DNA of 40,554 bases from Desulfosarcina cetonica JCM 12296 (GTDB lineage Bacteria; Desulfobacterota; Desulfobacteria; Desulfobacterales; Desulfosarcinaceae): assembly GCF_001311845.1 (NCBI RefSeq), contig NZ_BBCC01000040.1:1-40554 (forward strand), written 5' to 3'. A program made the translations under genes and the position numbers. Shown piece after piece: positions 26,666 through 35,595 of this stretch. Every line of letters starts with the position of its first letter. The first letter of the stretch is position 1. The notes under the pieces are model-generated. The model was not told the origin of the DNA. It saw nothing but the letters and a program-made list of their open reading frames with translations, and ran no database searches.

Positions 26666-27157
26666 ATGTGTCGAAATATCGTTTTGTTGGCTGTTGTGGC
26701 CTGGATGGCACTATGGTGTGGCGCGGTCATGGCCGGTAGTGTTTATACATGGACGGATGCCGACGGGGTCAAGCGATTCTCCGATTCGCCACCTCCCGAA
26801 GATGCGAAAGACGTCCAGACGATCGACGAGATCCCGAACAACCCGCAAGCAGAAAAACAGCAGCGCCAAGACTACAACCGGATGGTGGACAAGGCCAGCC
26901 AGGCCGCCGATCGGCAGCTTAAGGAAGAGGCCGAGAAAAAGGCCATGGAAGCTGAAAAAGAAGCCGATCGCCGGAAGGCGGAGCTGGACAGCCGGGTTGT
27001 CGCGGAACGTGAGAAGTTACAGAAGGAGATTGACGCCATCAAGGGGCGGGCCTTGGGGCCCACCTTCAGCCCCGGCCAGAAGGCGGCAATGATTGAAAAG
27101 GTTCAGAAAAAAATTGATTCTCTGGAGCGTGACCCAAAGGGGTATTTCCTTCAATAG
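26666..27157 (+). CDS. secreted DUF4124 domain protein with coiled coil
   Basis: 163 residues. A Sec signal peptide (MCRNIVLLAVVAWMALWCGA...VMA) is followed by a DUF4124 domain, recognised by GSVYTWTDADGVKRFSDSPP (about 24-43). The rest is a long charged alpha-helix/coiled coil rich in Lys, Glu and Ala (about 75-135), ending 'DPKGYFLQ'. DUF4124 proteins are periplasmic or envelope proteins of unknown role. AAGGAGG lies 5 bases before ATG 26666, so the longer frame from 26621 is not used. It is divergent from ftsH. Confidence 0.85.
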   Translation: MCRNIVLLAVVAWMALWCGAVMAGSVYTWTDADGVKRFSDSPPPEDAKDVQTIDEIPNNPQAEKQQRQDYNRMVDKASQAADRQLKEEAEKKAMEAEKEADRRKAELDSRVVAEREKLQKEIDAIKGRALGPTFSPGQKAAMIEKVQKKIDSLERDPKGYFLQ

Positions 27158-27211
27158 AGGGGTCCTGCCATCCGGAGAATCACCCGTGCGACCCGATTCA
27201 AGGCATCCTGG

Positions 27212-27352
27212 GCCTCTGGTGACAGGGTGGCCTCCCTCTATCCGGCAACCACCATTGCCCTGGCCTGACTGGTCTTTCACGAGCGTCTGGGATGGCAGCA
27301 ATGGTGCGGCGCGGCGACGGCCGATATTGCCCTGGCGTTGATCGCCATGTGA
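27212..27352 (+). pseudogene. C-terminal relic of an EamA (DMT) family transporter
   Basis: In one plus-strand frame the bases encode A-S-G-D-R-V-A-S-L-Y-P-A-T-T-I-A-L-A, then TGA where EamA transporters have Trp or Leu, then LVFHERLGWQQWCGAA and 'LALIAM' before a TGA stop at 27350-27352. This is the classic last-two-helices pattern of an EamA drug/metabolite transporter ('SLYPA.T.LLAWLVLHERL...QW.GA.L...ALIA'). Upstream the similarity disappears, so only about 47 codons remain. It has no start codon and is therefore dead. Confidence 0.6.
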
Positions 27353-27374
27353 TCGGCATGCAACGCCGTGCCCC

Positions 27375-27424
27375 CGGGCTTGTTACGAATCCGTCGGAAA
27401 TGCGGCTTTTTACGGATGCATCAA
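27375..27424 (-). repeat. dispersed palindromic repeat, family 1, partial copy 2
   Basis: The 21 bases 27375-27395 are identical to 16991-17011 (both contain GGGCTTGTTACGAATCCGTC). The following 29 bases (GGAAATGCGGCTTTTTACGG and beyond) resemble the reverse complement of the left flank of copy 1. Only one end of the element is present. Confidence 0.7.
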
Positions 27425-27608
27425 CCTTCGCCGCCACACAAAACCCGCCCTCCCCGAAATACCCCCATTTGACTTGAAGATATTGATGATAACGACAGTA
27501 TCTTGGTTAATGTTTGATGAAAAAATTAATCCATAGATATTTATTTGACTAAATCATCATATTCGATTAAATTTTGTAATCATCGGTCATGTTGATGAAA
27601 GGAGCAGG

Positions 27609-28052
27609 ATGAAGATCGACGAATTGAACATTTCCATCATCCGCCATTTGCAGGAGGGCCGAAAGTCCTATAAAGTAATTGCTGAAGACCTCGGGGTTTC
27701 CGAGAACACGATCCGTTCCCGGGTGAGCAAGCTCGAGGAAGAAGGCGTCCTGGATATCGTCGGTCTGGTGGATCCGGAGGCGATTCCCCTCCATCGGGTC
27801 GTCATGGTGGGGGTCAAATTGAGCACCATGGATCTGGTGAAAAAAGGCGAAGCGTTTAGCCGGATCCGGGGGGTGGTGTCGGTCAGCGTGGTCACCGGTC
27901 GTTTCGACCTGATTCTCGTGGTGCTGCTCAAGGAAGGCTTCGGCCTGCTCGAATTCTACACCGAAGAGGTCTCCCGCCTGGATGGTGTCCAGTCCGTGGA
28001 GACGTTTGTGGTCTACAAAAGCTATAATCTCAAGATTCCATACATTTTCTAA
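27609..28052 (+). CDS. Lrp/AsnC family transcriptional regulator
   Basis: 147 residues. The N-terminal winged helix-turn-helix (DELNISIIRHLQEGRKSYKV, then AEDLGVSENTIRSRVSKLEE, about residues 4-50) precedes an RAM/AsnC ligand-binding domain (about 60-140) with 'VVSVSVVTGRFDLILVV' and a VETFVVYK strand. Lrp/AsnC proteins bind amino acids and commonly regulate glycine cleavage and other amino-acid operons. AAAGGAG lies 5 bases before ATG 27609. gcvT starts 57 bases after its stop on the same strand, so it is likely the local glycine or leucine-responsive regulator of this cluster. Confidence 0.92.
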   Translation: MKIDELNISIIRHLQEGRKSYKVIAEDLGVSENTIRSRVSKLEEEGVLDIVGLVDPEAIPLHRVVMVGVKLSTMDLVKKGEAFSRIRGVVSVSVVTGRFDLILVVLLKEGFGLLEFYTEEVSRLDGVQSVETFVVYKSYNLKIPYIF

Positions 28053-28109
28053 ACGATTGCCGGGATCTTCCCACCTCACGATCACGCTGCCCGGCCAGGA
28101 GACCAAACC

Positions 28110-29381
28110 ATGCAAACGATCGTCAAACAGACCCCGCTTAACGCCTGGCATCGCCGTCAGGGGGCCAACATGGCCGACTTCGGCGGCTATGACATGCCCC
28201 TGTGGTATTCATCGGTAAAAGATGAGCATTTGGCGGTCCTCACCGGGGCGGGGATTTTCGACACCAGCCATATGGCGGCCGTGAGCGTGTACGGCGCCGG
28301 GGCCGCCGATCTTTTGCAAGCCTGCTTCACCAACAACCTGGAGGCCTGCGTGGGGCCGGCGCGCAAGCCCCTTTCACCGGGGCGTTGCGTCTACGGGGCG
28401 TTTTTGGATGAGAACGGCTGCTCCGTCGATGATGCCATCGTTTTCCTGTTGGCCGCGGGCCACTACATGGTGGTGGTCAATGCCGGCATGGGGGCCACGG
28501 TGGCCGATCATCTCCGTCGCCATCAGGGCGGACGGGATGTCGTGATCGACGATCTCACGGACCGGCTGGGCAAGATGGATGTGCAGGGGCCGGCCGCCGC
28601 CAAGGTGCTGGCGCCGCTGTTGGCTGACCCTGCTGCGGTCCTGCGCAACATGCCCTATTTCTCGTTCAAGGGCGACTGGGATGCGGCCTCGCCACGGGCC
28701 GATGCCGTCCGCCTGGCCGACGGAACGCCCATCCTCTTGTCGCGGACCGGCTACACCGGCGAGTTCGGCTTCGAGATTTTCCTTGCCCCGGACCGCCTCC
28801 AACCCCTGTGGGACCACCTGTTGACCACCGGCCAGGCATTCGGCGTGCGGGCATGCGGCCTGGCTGCCCGCGACAGCCTGCGGGCCGGCGCGATGCTGCC
28901 CCTTTCCCATCAGGATATCGGGCACTGGCCCTTCATCAACCACCCCTGGCCCTTCGCCCTGCCGTTCAACGCCGATCAGACCGGATTCACCAAGGATTTC
29001 ATCGGCCGGCAAGCCCTGGAAAACCTGACCGACGTCTCCTTCACTCACGCCTTTGTCGGCAGCGATCTGCGCAAGGTCACCGCCGGTGCGGATTCGCGGG
29101 TGATCGATGCCGACGGCCGCACCATCGGACACGTCCTGACCTGCGTGACCGACATGGGCATCGGCATGCATGACGGCGCGATTGTCAGCGTGGCCAGTCC
29201 CGACCGGCCGGCGGGGTTCAAGGCCAAGGGGCTGTGCTGCGGTTTCGTGCGCGTGGACCGCAAGCTCAATCCCGGTCAGCATGTGGATATCGCCGATGCC
29301 CGGCGCAAGCTGGCCGTGACCATCGTGACGGATATCCGTCCCCACCGCACGGCGCGCAAGCCCATGAAGGCGATGATCTAA
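28110..29381 (+). CDS. gcvT: glycine cleavage T protein (aminomethyltransferase)
   Basis: 423 residues, longer than the usual 360-375. It transfers the methylene group from aminomethyl-lipoyl GcvH to tetrahydrofolate, releasing ammonia. Family signatures are KQTPLNAWHRRQGANMADFG, GYDMPLWYSSVKDEHLAV, 'GIFDTSHMAAV', SRTGYTGEFGFEIFL and ACGLAARDSLRAGAMLPL. The C-terminal barrel carries IGHVLTCVTDMGIGMHDGAI. AGGAGA lies about 9 bases before ATG 28110. It is the first enzyme gene of the cluster. The extra length is spread through the middle rather than a clear added domain. No frame break. Confidence 0.93.
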   Translation: MQTIVKQTPLNAWHRRQGANMADFGGYDMPLWYSSVKDEHLAVLTGAGIFDTSHMAAVSVYGAGAADLLQACFTNNLEACVGPARKPLSPGRCVYGAFLDENGCSVDDAIVFLLAAGHYMVVVNAGMGATVADHLRRHQGGRDVVIDDLTDRLGKMDVQGPAAAKVLAPLLADPAAVLRNMPYFSFKGDWDAASPRADAVRLADGTPILLSRTGYTGEFGFEIFLAPDRLQPLWDHLLTTGQAFGVRACGLAARDSLRAGAMLPLSHQDIGHWPFINHPWPFALPFNADQTGFTKDFIGRQALENLTDVSFTHAFVGSDLRKVTAGADSRVIDADGRTIGHVLTCVTDMGIGMHDGAIVSVASPDRPAGFKAKGLCCGFVRVDRKLNPGQHVDIADARRKLAVTIVTDIRPHRTARKPMKAMI

Positions 29382-29457
29382 CATACCCTATCTGGCGCAC
29401 CCGACCGGTGCGGTTTGGGTAACATACCATTACAATATACAATCAGGGAGGAAATGG

Positions 29458-29856
29458 ATGAAAGCGATCAGTGAACTCAATCTGCCGGAAGACGTGGGAT
29501 ATACCGATGACCACGAATGGGCCAAATCCGTTGGCGAGGTGGTGCGCATCGGTATTTCCGACTACGCCCAGGACCAGTTGGGTGACGTGGTCTTCGTGGA
29601 ACTGCCCGAGGTGGGCAGCAGCTTCGCCAAGGGCGATGAGTTCGGTACCGTCGAATCGGTCAAGGCCGTATCCGAGCTGTACATGCCTGTGGGTGGCGAA
29701 GTCACGGCCGTCAATGCGACCCTGACCGACCAGCCCGAACTGGTCAATACCGATCCTTACGAGGGCGGCTGGATGCTGGAAGTCAAGCCCGGCGATCCCT
29801 CCGAACTGGACGCCCTCAAATCCAAGGCCGACTATCTTGACATGTTGAAAGGATAA
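29458..29856 (+). CDS. gcvH: glycine cleavage H protein
   Basis: 132 residues, the lipoyl carrier shuttling between the P, T and L proteins. The lipoyl Lys is K69 in EFGTVESVKAVSELYMPVGG. Other hallmarks are YTDDHEWAKSVGEVVRIGIS, LGDVVFVELPEVG, and GGWMLEVKPGDPSELDAL. GGGAGG lies about 8 bases before ATG 29458 (an out-of-frame ATG at 29454 partly overlaps). K69 is the expected substrate of the LipB/LipA pair at the end of this cluster. Confidence 0.95.
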   Translation: MKAISELNLPEDVGYTDDHEWAKSVGEVVRIGISDYAQDQLGDVVFVELPEVGSSFAKGDEFGTVESVKAVSELYMPVGGEVTAVNATLTDQPELVNTDPYEGGWMLEVKPGDPSELDALKSKADYLDMLKG

Positions 29857-29860
29857 TCCC

Positions 29861-31193
29861 ATGCGATACCTGCCCCATACTCCGGAAGACATTCGCCAGA
29901 TGCTTCAGGTGGTGGGCGCGGCGGATCTGGAGGCACTTTTCGCCAGCATTCCCGCGGACTGCCGCCGGAAATCGGCGATGCATCTGCCCGAGCCCCTCAC
30001 CGAGTGGGAACTCAACGGGCACATGGACAACCTGGCCGCCGGCATGGGCGCTTCTCCGGCCTACAAGGTCTTCCTGGGGGCCGGCAGCTATCATCACTTC
30101 ATCCCTGAAATGAATCGCCAACTGCTGCTGCGCGGCGAGCTTTTCACCGCCTACACCCCCTACCAGCCGGAAATCAGCCAGGGAACCCTGCAGACGATCT
30201 ACGAATACCAGAGCCTGGTGTGCCGTCTGCTCGGCATGGATGTGGCCAACGCCTCCATGTACGACGGCGCGTCGGGCCTGGCCGAGGCGTTGCTGATGAC
30301 CATCCGGGTAACCAAGCGCAAGAAGGTGGCTGTTTCGCGTGCCGTTCATCCCCTGTACCGGCGGGTGGTGGAAACCTATTTCAAGCCACGGGTTTCGAGG
30401 TGGTGGAACTGCCCGTGGGCCCGGACGGCCGCACCGACCTGTCCGGTCTCGCGGCCCTGGGCGAGTTGGCCGGCGTGGCCCTGCAGAGTCCCAACTTCTT
30501 CGGCTGCATTGAGGATCTGACCGCCGCCGGCAAGATGATCCACGCCGATCCCAAGACCCTCTTCGTGGTGGCTTTCAGCGAACCCCTGGCCTACGGCCTG
30601 CTGAAGAATCCGGGTGCCTGCGGGGCGGACATCGCCTGCGGTGAAGGACAGAGCTTCGGCATCCCCCAGAGCTTCGGCGGACCCGGCTGGGCATGTTCGC
30701 CGCCAGGCAGCAATATGTGCGCACCATGCCCGGCCGGCTGATCGGCAAGACCGTGGATCGCGACGGCCGCACCGGCTTCGTCCTGACCCTGGCTACCCGC
30801 GAGCAGCATATCCGCCGCGAGAAGGCCACTTCCAATATCTGCACCAATCAAGGGCTCTGCGCCACCGCGGCGACCCTGTATATGGCGGCCCTGGGCGGCA
30901 CGGGAATCCGCCAACTGGCGCGGCTCAACCGCGACCGCGCCGAATATCTCAAAACGGCGTTGGCCAAGGCCGGATTTGCCTCTGTCTTCAGCGCGCCGAC
31001 CTTCAACGAGTTCGTGGTGCGTTTTCCCAAGGGGTTCGAGAGCACCTGGAACGCACTGCTGGAGAAGAAGATCGTTGCCGGCCTCAACCTGGCGCCGTAC
31101 TATCCCGAGCTGGCCGACGGCTGGCTGATGTGCGTGACCGAGGCCATCGATCGTGCTGACATGGATGCCCTGGTCAAGGAGGTGACCCGATGA
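29861..31193 (+). CDS. gcvPA: glycine dehydrogenase (decarboxylating) subunit 1, two frame breaks
   Basis: About 444 residues, N-terminal half of a split P protein. It forms a heterodimer with GcvPB that decarboxylates glycine. Family segments are MRYLPHTPEDIRQMLQVVGA, FLGAGSYHHFIPEMNRQLL, FTAYTPYQPEISQGTLQTIY and NASMYDGASGLAEALLM. Break 1 lies near 30389: TTCAAGCCACGG is read where one more base gives F-x-A-T-G-F-E-V-V-E-L-P. Break 2 lies near 30689: GGCTGGGCATG is read where GGCCTGGGCATG gives G-G-P-G-L-G-M-F-A-A-R-Q-Q-Y-V-R-T-M-P-G. AAAGGA lies before ATG 29861, four bases after gcvH. The stop overlaps the gcvPB start (ATGA). Confidence 0.92.
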
Positions 31194-32642
31194 AAGAGAA
31201 GATGGGAACCACCGGCCTGATTTTCAATGAACCGCTTTTATGGGAGAAAGGCTCGCCGGGGCGCATGGGCGTTTCGCTACCCCGCCGGGACGTGGACGAG
31301 GCTCCCCTGGATCCGGCCCTGGTCGGCGACGGACCGGACTTTCCGGATCTCTCCGAGTTGGACGTGGTGCGCCACTTCACCAAGCTTTCCCAATGGAATT
31401 TTGGCGTGGACAGCGGCATGTATCCCTTGGGGTCATGCACCATGAAGTACAACCCCAAGACCAACGAACGCCAGGCGTCCCTGCCGGGATTCGCCGGCGC
31501 CCACCCGCTTTTGCCCGAGGGCCTTTCCCAGGGGCTGTTGGCCTTGATGCATGATTTGGCGGCCGACCTGGGAGAGATCACCGGTTTGCCGGCGGTGACC
31601 TTGCAGCCGGCGGCCGGCTCCCAAGGCGAGTTGACCGGCATGCTGATTTTCTCCGCCTACCACAAGCACAAGGGACGGCCACGCAGTAAAGTTCTCATTC
31701 CGGATACGGCCCACGGCACCAATCCGGCCAGCGCGGCCCTGTGCGGATTCAAGGCCGTTGCGGTTCAGTCCGGGCCGAAGGGAATCCTTCAGCCCGAGAC
31801 GGTGGCGAGCCTCATGGACGCGGATACCGCCGGCATCATGATCACCAACCCCAACACGTTGGGACTCTTCGAGGACAACATCCGCCAGGTGGCCGCCATC
31901 GTCCACGCCAAGGGCGGTTTGGTTTATGGTGACGGGGCCAACATGAACGCCATCATGGGCGTGGTCAACGTGGGCGACCTCGGCGTGGACGTATTGCACC
32001 TCAACCTGCACAAGACTTTCTCAACGCCCCACGGCGGCGGTGGCCCGGGTGCCGGTGCGGTCTGCGTGAACCGCGAACTGGAACCCTTCCTGCCCGTACC
32101 AAGGGTGGTCAAGGACGGCGAGGGCTTCCACCTGGATGAAAACCATCCCCTTTCCGTGGGCAAGGTGCACGCCTTCTACGGCAACGTCGCATCCTGATCC
32201 GTGCCCACAGCTATATTCTCAGCATGGGGCCACTTCTCAAAGAAGTAAGTCAGTATGCCGTGCTCAACGCCAATTATATCAAGGAGCAACTCAAGACGGA
32301 TTACCATCTGCCCTTTGATCGGCCCTGCATGCACGAGTGCGTCTTCACCGACAAATTCCAGCAGGAACACCACGTCTCCACCCTGGACATCGCCAAACGG
32401 CTCATGGATCACGCTTCCATCCGCCGACGATCTACTTCCCTCTGGTGGTCAGCGGGGCCATCATGATCGAGCCCACCGAGTCGGAATCCAAGGAGACCTT
32501 GGACCTGTTCATCGACGCCATGCGGCAGATCGCCCAGGAGGCAAGGGAATGCCCCGATTGCCTGCACGAAGCACCCCAGTTTCCCAAGGTGCGGCGGTTG
32601 GATGAGACCCTCGCGGCAAGGAGCCCGTGTTTGAAAGGATAG
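31190..32642 (+). CDS. gcvPB: glycine dehydrogenase (decarboxylating) subunit 2, two frame breaks
   Basis: About 484 residues, PLP-binding half of the split P protein. The PLP Lys is in [20 protein letters not shown]. Other conserved parts are [48 protein letters not shown] and [14 protein letters not shown]. Break 1 lies near 32188: GTCGCATCCTGA is read where GTCGGCATCCTGA gives [17 protein letters not shown]. Break 2 lies near 32410: CACGCTTCC is read where CACGGCTTCC gives [15 protein letters not shown]. Both are lost G's. AGGAGGT lies 6 bases before ATG 31190. The TGA seen at the first break is not a selenocysteine codon because the frame changes there. Confidence 0.92.
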
Positions 32643-32650
32643 AACGTTCC

Positions 32651-33421
32651 ATGGCAACCGAGGTGGATCATATTCAGGTTTCAGATTCCCCGACTGGCTG
32701 GTGGGTCGATCTGCCGCTGACCGATTACCAGGCGGCCCTGGATCTGCAGTTGGCCGTCGTGGCGGCCAAGATCGACGGCCGTCTGGATGCCGATGTGGTC
32801 CTGATCCTCGAACACCCCCGTGTCTTCACCCTCGGCCGGCGTGGGGGACGTGAGAATTTGTGCGTCAAGGATGAATTTCTCGCCGCCAAAAGCGTTCGGG
32901 TGATCCCCACCGGGCGCGGTGGCAACATCACCTACCACGGGCCGGGACAGTTGGTGGTCTATCCGATCGTGCATCTTTCCCGCCATCGCCTGAAGGTCGT
33001 CGAATTCGTTTCCGCGCTGGAGGAGGCCATGATCCGCACCGCCGGTCACTGGAGCGTCCCGGCCGGCACCGACCCGGCCAATCGGGGCGTCTGGATCGGC
33101 GCGGACAAACTGGGCAGCGTCGGTATTACCGTGCGGCGCGGGGTGAGTTTCCACGGCCTGGCGTTGAACGTCAATACCGACATGGAGCCGTTTGGCTGGA
33201 TCCATCCCTGCGGCCTGGCGCAGGTGCGTATGACTTCTTGCGAGCAGTATTTGGGTCGGCCCGTACCCATGGCGGAGGCGCGCCGGGTCATGGCCGGGCA
33301 CCTGGCGGAATGCCTGGGGCTGACCTTGACGACAATGGATGTCGTTGCGCTTTGCGAGAAGCTCGGGCACCGAGTAGAGACAATGTCAACGGCCCCATGT
33401 CAAATGTCAAGTGGTGGATGA
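32651..33421 (+). CDS. lipB: lipoyl(octanoyl) transferase LipB
   Basis: 256 residues. It moves octanoyl from acyl carrier protein to the lipoyl-domain Lys of proteins such as GcvH. The family motif is GRGGNITYHGPGQLVVYPI (88-106), the conserved Lys is K153 in GADKLGSVGITV, and the catalytic thiol is C187 in FGWIHPCGLAQVRMTS. The start is ATG 32651; AAAGGA is about 11 bases upstream. A longer frame from 32627 overlaps gcvPB. The last dozen codons (TMSTAPCQMSSGG) and the stop come from the family 2 repeat that follows, so the native C-terminus has probably been replaced; the catalytic core is intact. Confidence 0.94.
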   Translation: MATEVDHIQVSDSPTGWWVDLPLTDYQAALDLQLAVVAAKIDGRLDADVVLILEHPRVFTLGRRGGRENLCVKDEFLAAKSVRVIPTGRGGNITYHGPGQLVVYPIVHLSRHRLKVVEFVSALEEAMIRTAGHWSVPAGTDPANRGVWIGADKLGSVGITVRRGVSFHGLALNVNTDMEPFGWIHPCGLAQVRMTSCEQYLGRPVPMAEARRVMAGHLAECLGLTLTTMDVVALCEKLGHRVETMSTAPCQMSSGG

Positions 33422-33487
33422 GAATCGATTCAATCGAAGTGATCCTTCAATTGACATTTGGATTTTGTCATTTGACATTCACATGTC
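33380..33487 (-). repeat. dispersed repeat, family 2, copy B
   Basis: About 108 bases between lipB and lipA containing several AATGTCAAATG-like words in both orientations, including the inverted pair CAAATGTCAA / TTGACATTTG. The reverse complement of 33424-33480 matches copy A at 19441-19497. It overlaps the last codons of lipB. Confidence 0.65.
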
Positions 33488-33521
33488 ACCGAGAACAACC
33501 GATCCTTTGGTGAGAGATAAT

Positions 33522-34394
33522 ATGAGTGCGTCGCATCCCATCCGCACCGGAAAACCCCCCTGGTTGAGACGCAAGCTGCCCACCGGGGCGGACTACGAGA
33601 AAATCCGTGCCATGATCGACCAGGGCCGGCTCCACACGGTCTGCCAGGAGGCCAACTGCCCCAACCAGTTCGAATGCTTCTCGGCCCATACGGCCACGTT
33701 TTTGATCATGGGCGCCACCTGCACGCGGAATTGCCGCTTTTGTAATATCGATGGGGGCGTGCCGGAACCGTTGGATCCCGACGAACCCCGGCGCGTGGCC
33801 GAGGCAGCGGCGCGCATGCACCTGCGTTATGTGGTGGTTACCTCGGTCACCCGCGATGACCTGGCCGATGGCGGCGCATCCCATTTTGCCGCCACGATCG
33901 ATTCCCTGCGGGAAGCGATCCCCGCTGTCCGCGTGGAAGTTCTTATCCCCGATTTTCAGGGCCGCCGCCAGGCCCTGGAGGCGGTGCTCGCCGCCCGGCC
34001 CGACGTGCTCAACCACAACATGGAAACGGTGCGCCGGCTGTACGCCACCGTTCGTCCCCAGGCTGACTACGAGCGTTCCCTGGAACTGCTCGCCCGCGTA
34101 AAGGCGATCGCTCCAACTATTCCGGCCAAATCCGGCATCATGCTGGGGCTCGGCGAAACCGAGGCCGAGGTGCGCCAGGTAATCCGGGACATCCGTCACA
34201 CCGGTTGCCGCATGCTCACCATCGGGCAGTACCTCCAGCCCACGGCACAGCACCTGCCGGTGGTGGAATTCGTCCCGCCGCCGACCTTCGATGGCTGGCG
34301 TCAATTCGCCCTGGACGAAGGCTTTACGAAGGTTGCCTCAGGTCCTTTCGTCAGAAGCTCTTACCATGCCGGAAATCTCTTCCATGAGGGATGA
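33522..34394 (+). CDS. lipA: lipoyl synthase LipA
   Basis: 290 residues, radical-SAM enzyme inserting two sulfurs into octanoyl groups on lipoyl domains. The auxiliary cluster ligands are C41, C46 and C52 (CQEANCPNQFEC), the SAM cluster is C67, C71 and C74 (CTRNCRFC), and the conserved C-terminal serine motif is FVRSSYHAGN. Other signatures are KPPWLRRKLPTGADYEKIR and MLTIGQYLQPTAQHLPV. The start is ATG 33522 with a weak GGTGAGAG upstream; the longer frame from 33411 reads through the repeat. Last gene of the glycine-cleavage/lipoylation cluster. Confidence 0.95.
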   Translation: MSASHPIRTGKPPWLRRKLPTGADYEKIRAMIDQGRLHTVCQEANCPNQFECFSAHTATFLIMGATCTRNCRFCNIDGGVPEPLDPDEPRRVAEAAARMHLRYVVVTSVTRDDLADGGASHFAATIDSLREAIPAVRVEVLIPDFQGRRQALEAVLAARPDVLNHNMETVRRLYATVRPQADYERSLELLARVKAIAPTIPAKSGIMLGLGETEAEVRQVIRDIRHTGCRMLTIGQYLQPTAQHLPVVEFVPPPTFDGWRQFALDEGFTKVASGPFVRSSYHAGNLFHEG

Positions 34395-34401
34395 AGCGTG
34401 A

Positions 34402-35595
34402 TCACACCCCCAGGATGTAGCGGCTTTTCGATCCGCAGAGCTGTTTGCCGATCAGCGCCACCGTGTAGGACAACAGAAAGCAGGACAACAGGTTGAGGGT
34501 CCACACAAGGTAAGCGTTGTAGCGGAAATAGGTCTCCACGACGAGGATTTTTCCCACCCCCCACAGGATCATCGGATGCAGGAAATAGATGCCGAAACTA
34601 AGGTCGGCCACCCGGGAGACAAATGCGCTTTTCCGGTTTTCGATCCTCGCCAGGTAACCCAGCGCGGCAAAGGTCAGGAACAGTTTCTGCCACAGGTTGA
34701 CATAACGGCCGATGGCGCCCAGGTAGTCGTAATGGTAGGAAAAATAGGCCAGTACCCCGGTGATGGCCAGAAGTGCATGCCGGTAACGGGTAAACAGGCG
34801 GCTGAGGTGGTCATAGTGTTTGGATACGACCATGCCCAAAAGATAAACGGGGATGAAATAAATGAAATTGTTGACCGACAGGTACGCATGGCGGGGAAAA
34901 AAGGCCGGGAAGACAAACAGCAGCAATAGTACCGGCGGTGATAGATCGTCGAGGATGCGCAGCCAAACCGGTGCGAGCAGGAACACGACGGCGATGAAGG
35001 GGATATACCAGAAGGGAATATACGCCTTTCCGGTAAGCAGCAGATAAGCGGCTTTGTGGAGATACCCGAATGCGTTGAAGTGGGGCGGCAGGTAGCCGGC
35101 GTAGACGCCGCTATGGATCCTTATCAGAATGATCGGCAGGGATATGATGAGATACGGCAGAATGACGTATTGCGTTTTCTTGAGCAAGTAGGTGCTATAT
35201 TTAAATGTAGAAGAGAGATAGTGAAACAGAAACCCGGAAATGAAGACAAACAGTACGGTACCATTGCTGAAAAGCGGGCCTCGGATCATCCTGAACAGGG
35301 TGTTGGTCAGTCGCGGTTCAAAAATAGAAGGGGCCACCCAGATGTGCGAGGCGACGACAAAAAAAATCGCCAGGGCTCGAAAATAGTGAATGTGAATTAA
35401 AAACGGCCTTTTCTGTTGTGGCTGGGCCGGCCGGTGGGCATCTTCCGGGCGTTTGGGGGCCTTTTGCTGTCCGCCTTTTGCCCGCAGCGTCGCAGGCAGC
35501 CAGGAAAAGCGCGAGTCGTTGAAAAAAAAATCAAACCGTTTTGTTTGAAGTGTTGCTGGTGAGGGCAGGGTTGTTGTCAAGTTGATGGTATCCAA
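34402..35595 (-). CDS. acyltransferase 3 family membrane protein (OafA/YrhL-like)
   Basis: About 397 residues with roughly ten hydrophobic helices. The first one carries the family signature IHYFRALAIFFVVASHIW (Arg and His of the 'RxxAxxxVxxxH' motif). Near the end there is 'SFGIYFLHPMILWGVGKILV', the usual 'S.giYl.H' motif. Such proteins move acyl groups onto extracytoplasmic sugars of exopolysaccharide or lipopolysaccharide. About 65 non-conserved, Lys/Pro-rich residues precede the first helix. The listed start is a TTG at 35595 without a clear ribosome site, so the true start may be internal. Convergent with lipA. Confidence 0.85.
   Translation of the reverse strand: MDTINLTTTLPSPATLQTKRFDFFFNDSRFSWLPATLRAKGGQQKAPKRPEDAHRPAQPQQKRPFLIHIHYFRALAIFFVVASHIWVAPSIFEPRLTNTLFRMIRGPLFSNGTVLFVFISGFLFHYLSSTFKYSTYLLKKTQYVILPYLIISLPIILIRIHSGVYAGYLPPHFNAFGYLHKAAYLLLTGKAYIPFWYIPFIAVVFLLAPVWLRILDDLSPPVLLLLFVFPAFFPRHAYLSVNNFIYFIPVYLLGMVVSKHYDHLSRLFTRYRHALLAITGVLAYFSYHYDYLGAIGRYVNLWQKLFLTFAALGYLARIENRKSAFVSRVADLSFGIYFLHPMILWGVGKILVVETYFRYNAYLVWTLNLLSCFLLSYTVALIGKQLCGSKSRYILGV

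Larger units (their letters stand above)
27158..27608. other. 450-bp region with gene relic and repeat
   Basis: No intact gene. It contains the transporter relic at 27212-27352 and the family 1 repeat fragment at 27375-27424. The last 130 bases before lrp are AT-rich and probably carry the promoter of the glycine-cleavage cluster. No glycine riboswitch pattern was recognised. Confidence 0.6.

Noticed and set aside
27158..28109. Glycine riboswitch upstream of the gcv genes
   Set aside because: No paired-aptamer pattern could be recognised; the region is a transporter relic, a repeat and an AT-rich promoter zone.
28374..29384. 336-codon minus-strand frame opposite gcvT
   Set aside because: Shadow of gcvT; no family features.
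32186..32197. TGA stop ending the first part of gcvPB as recoding
   Set aside because: Restoring one G (GTCGGCATC) gives the full conserved continuation in a different frame; no Cys is expected at this position.
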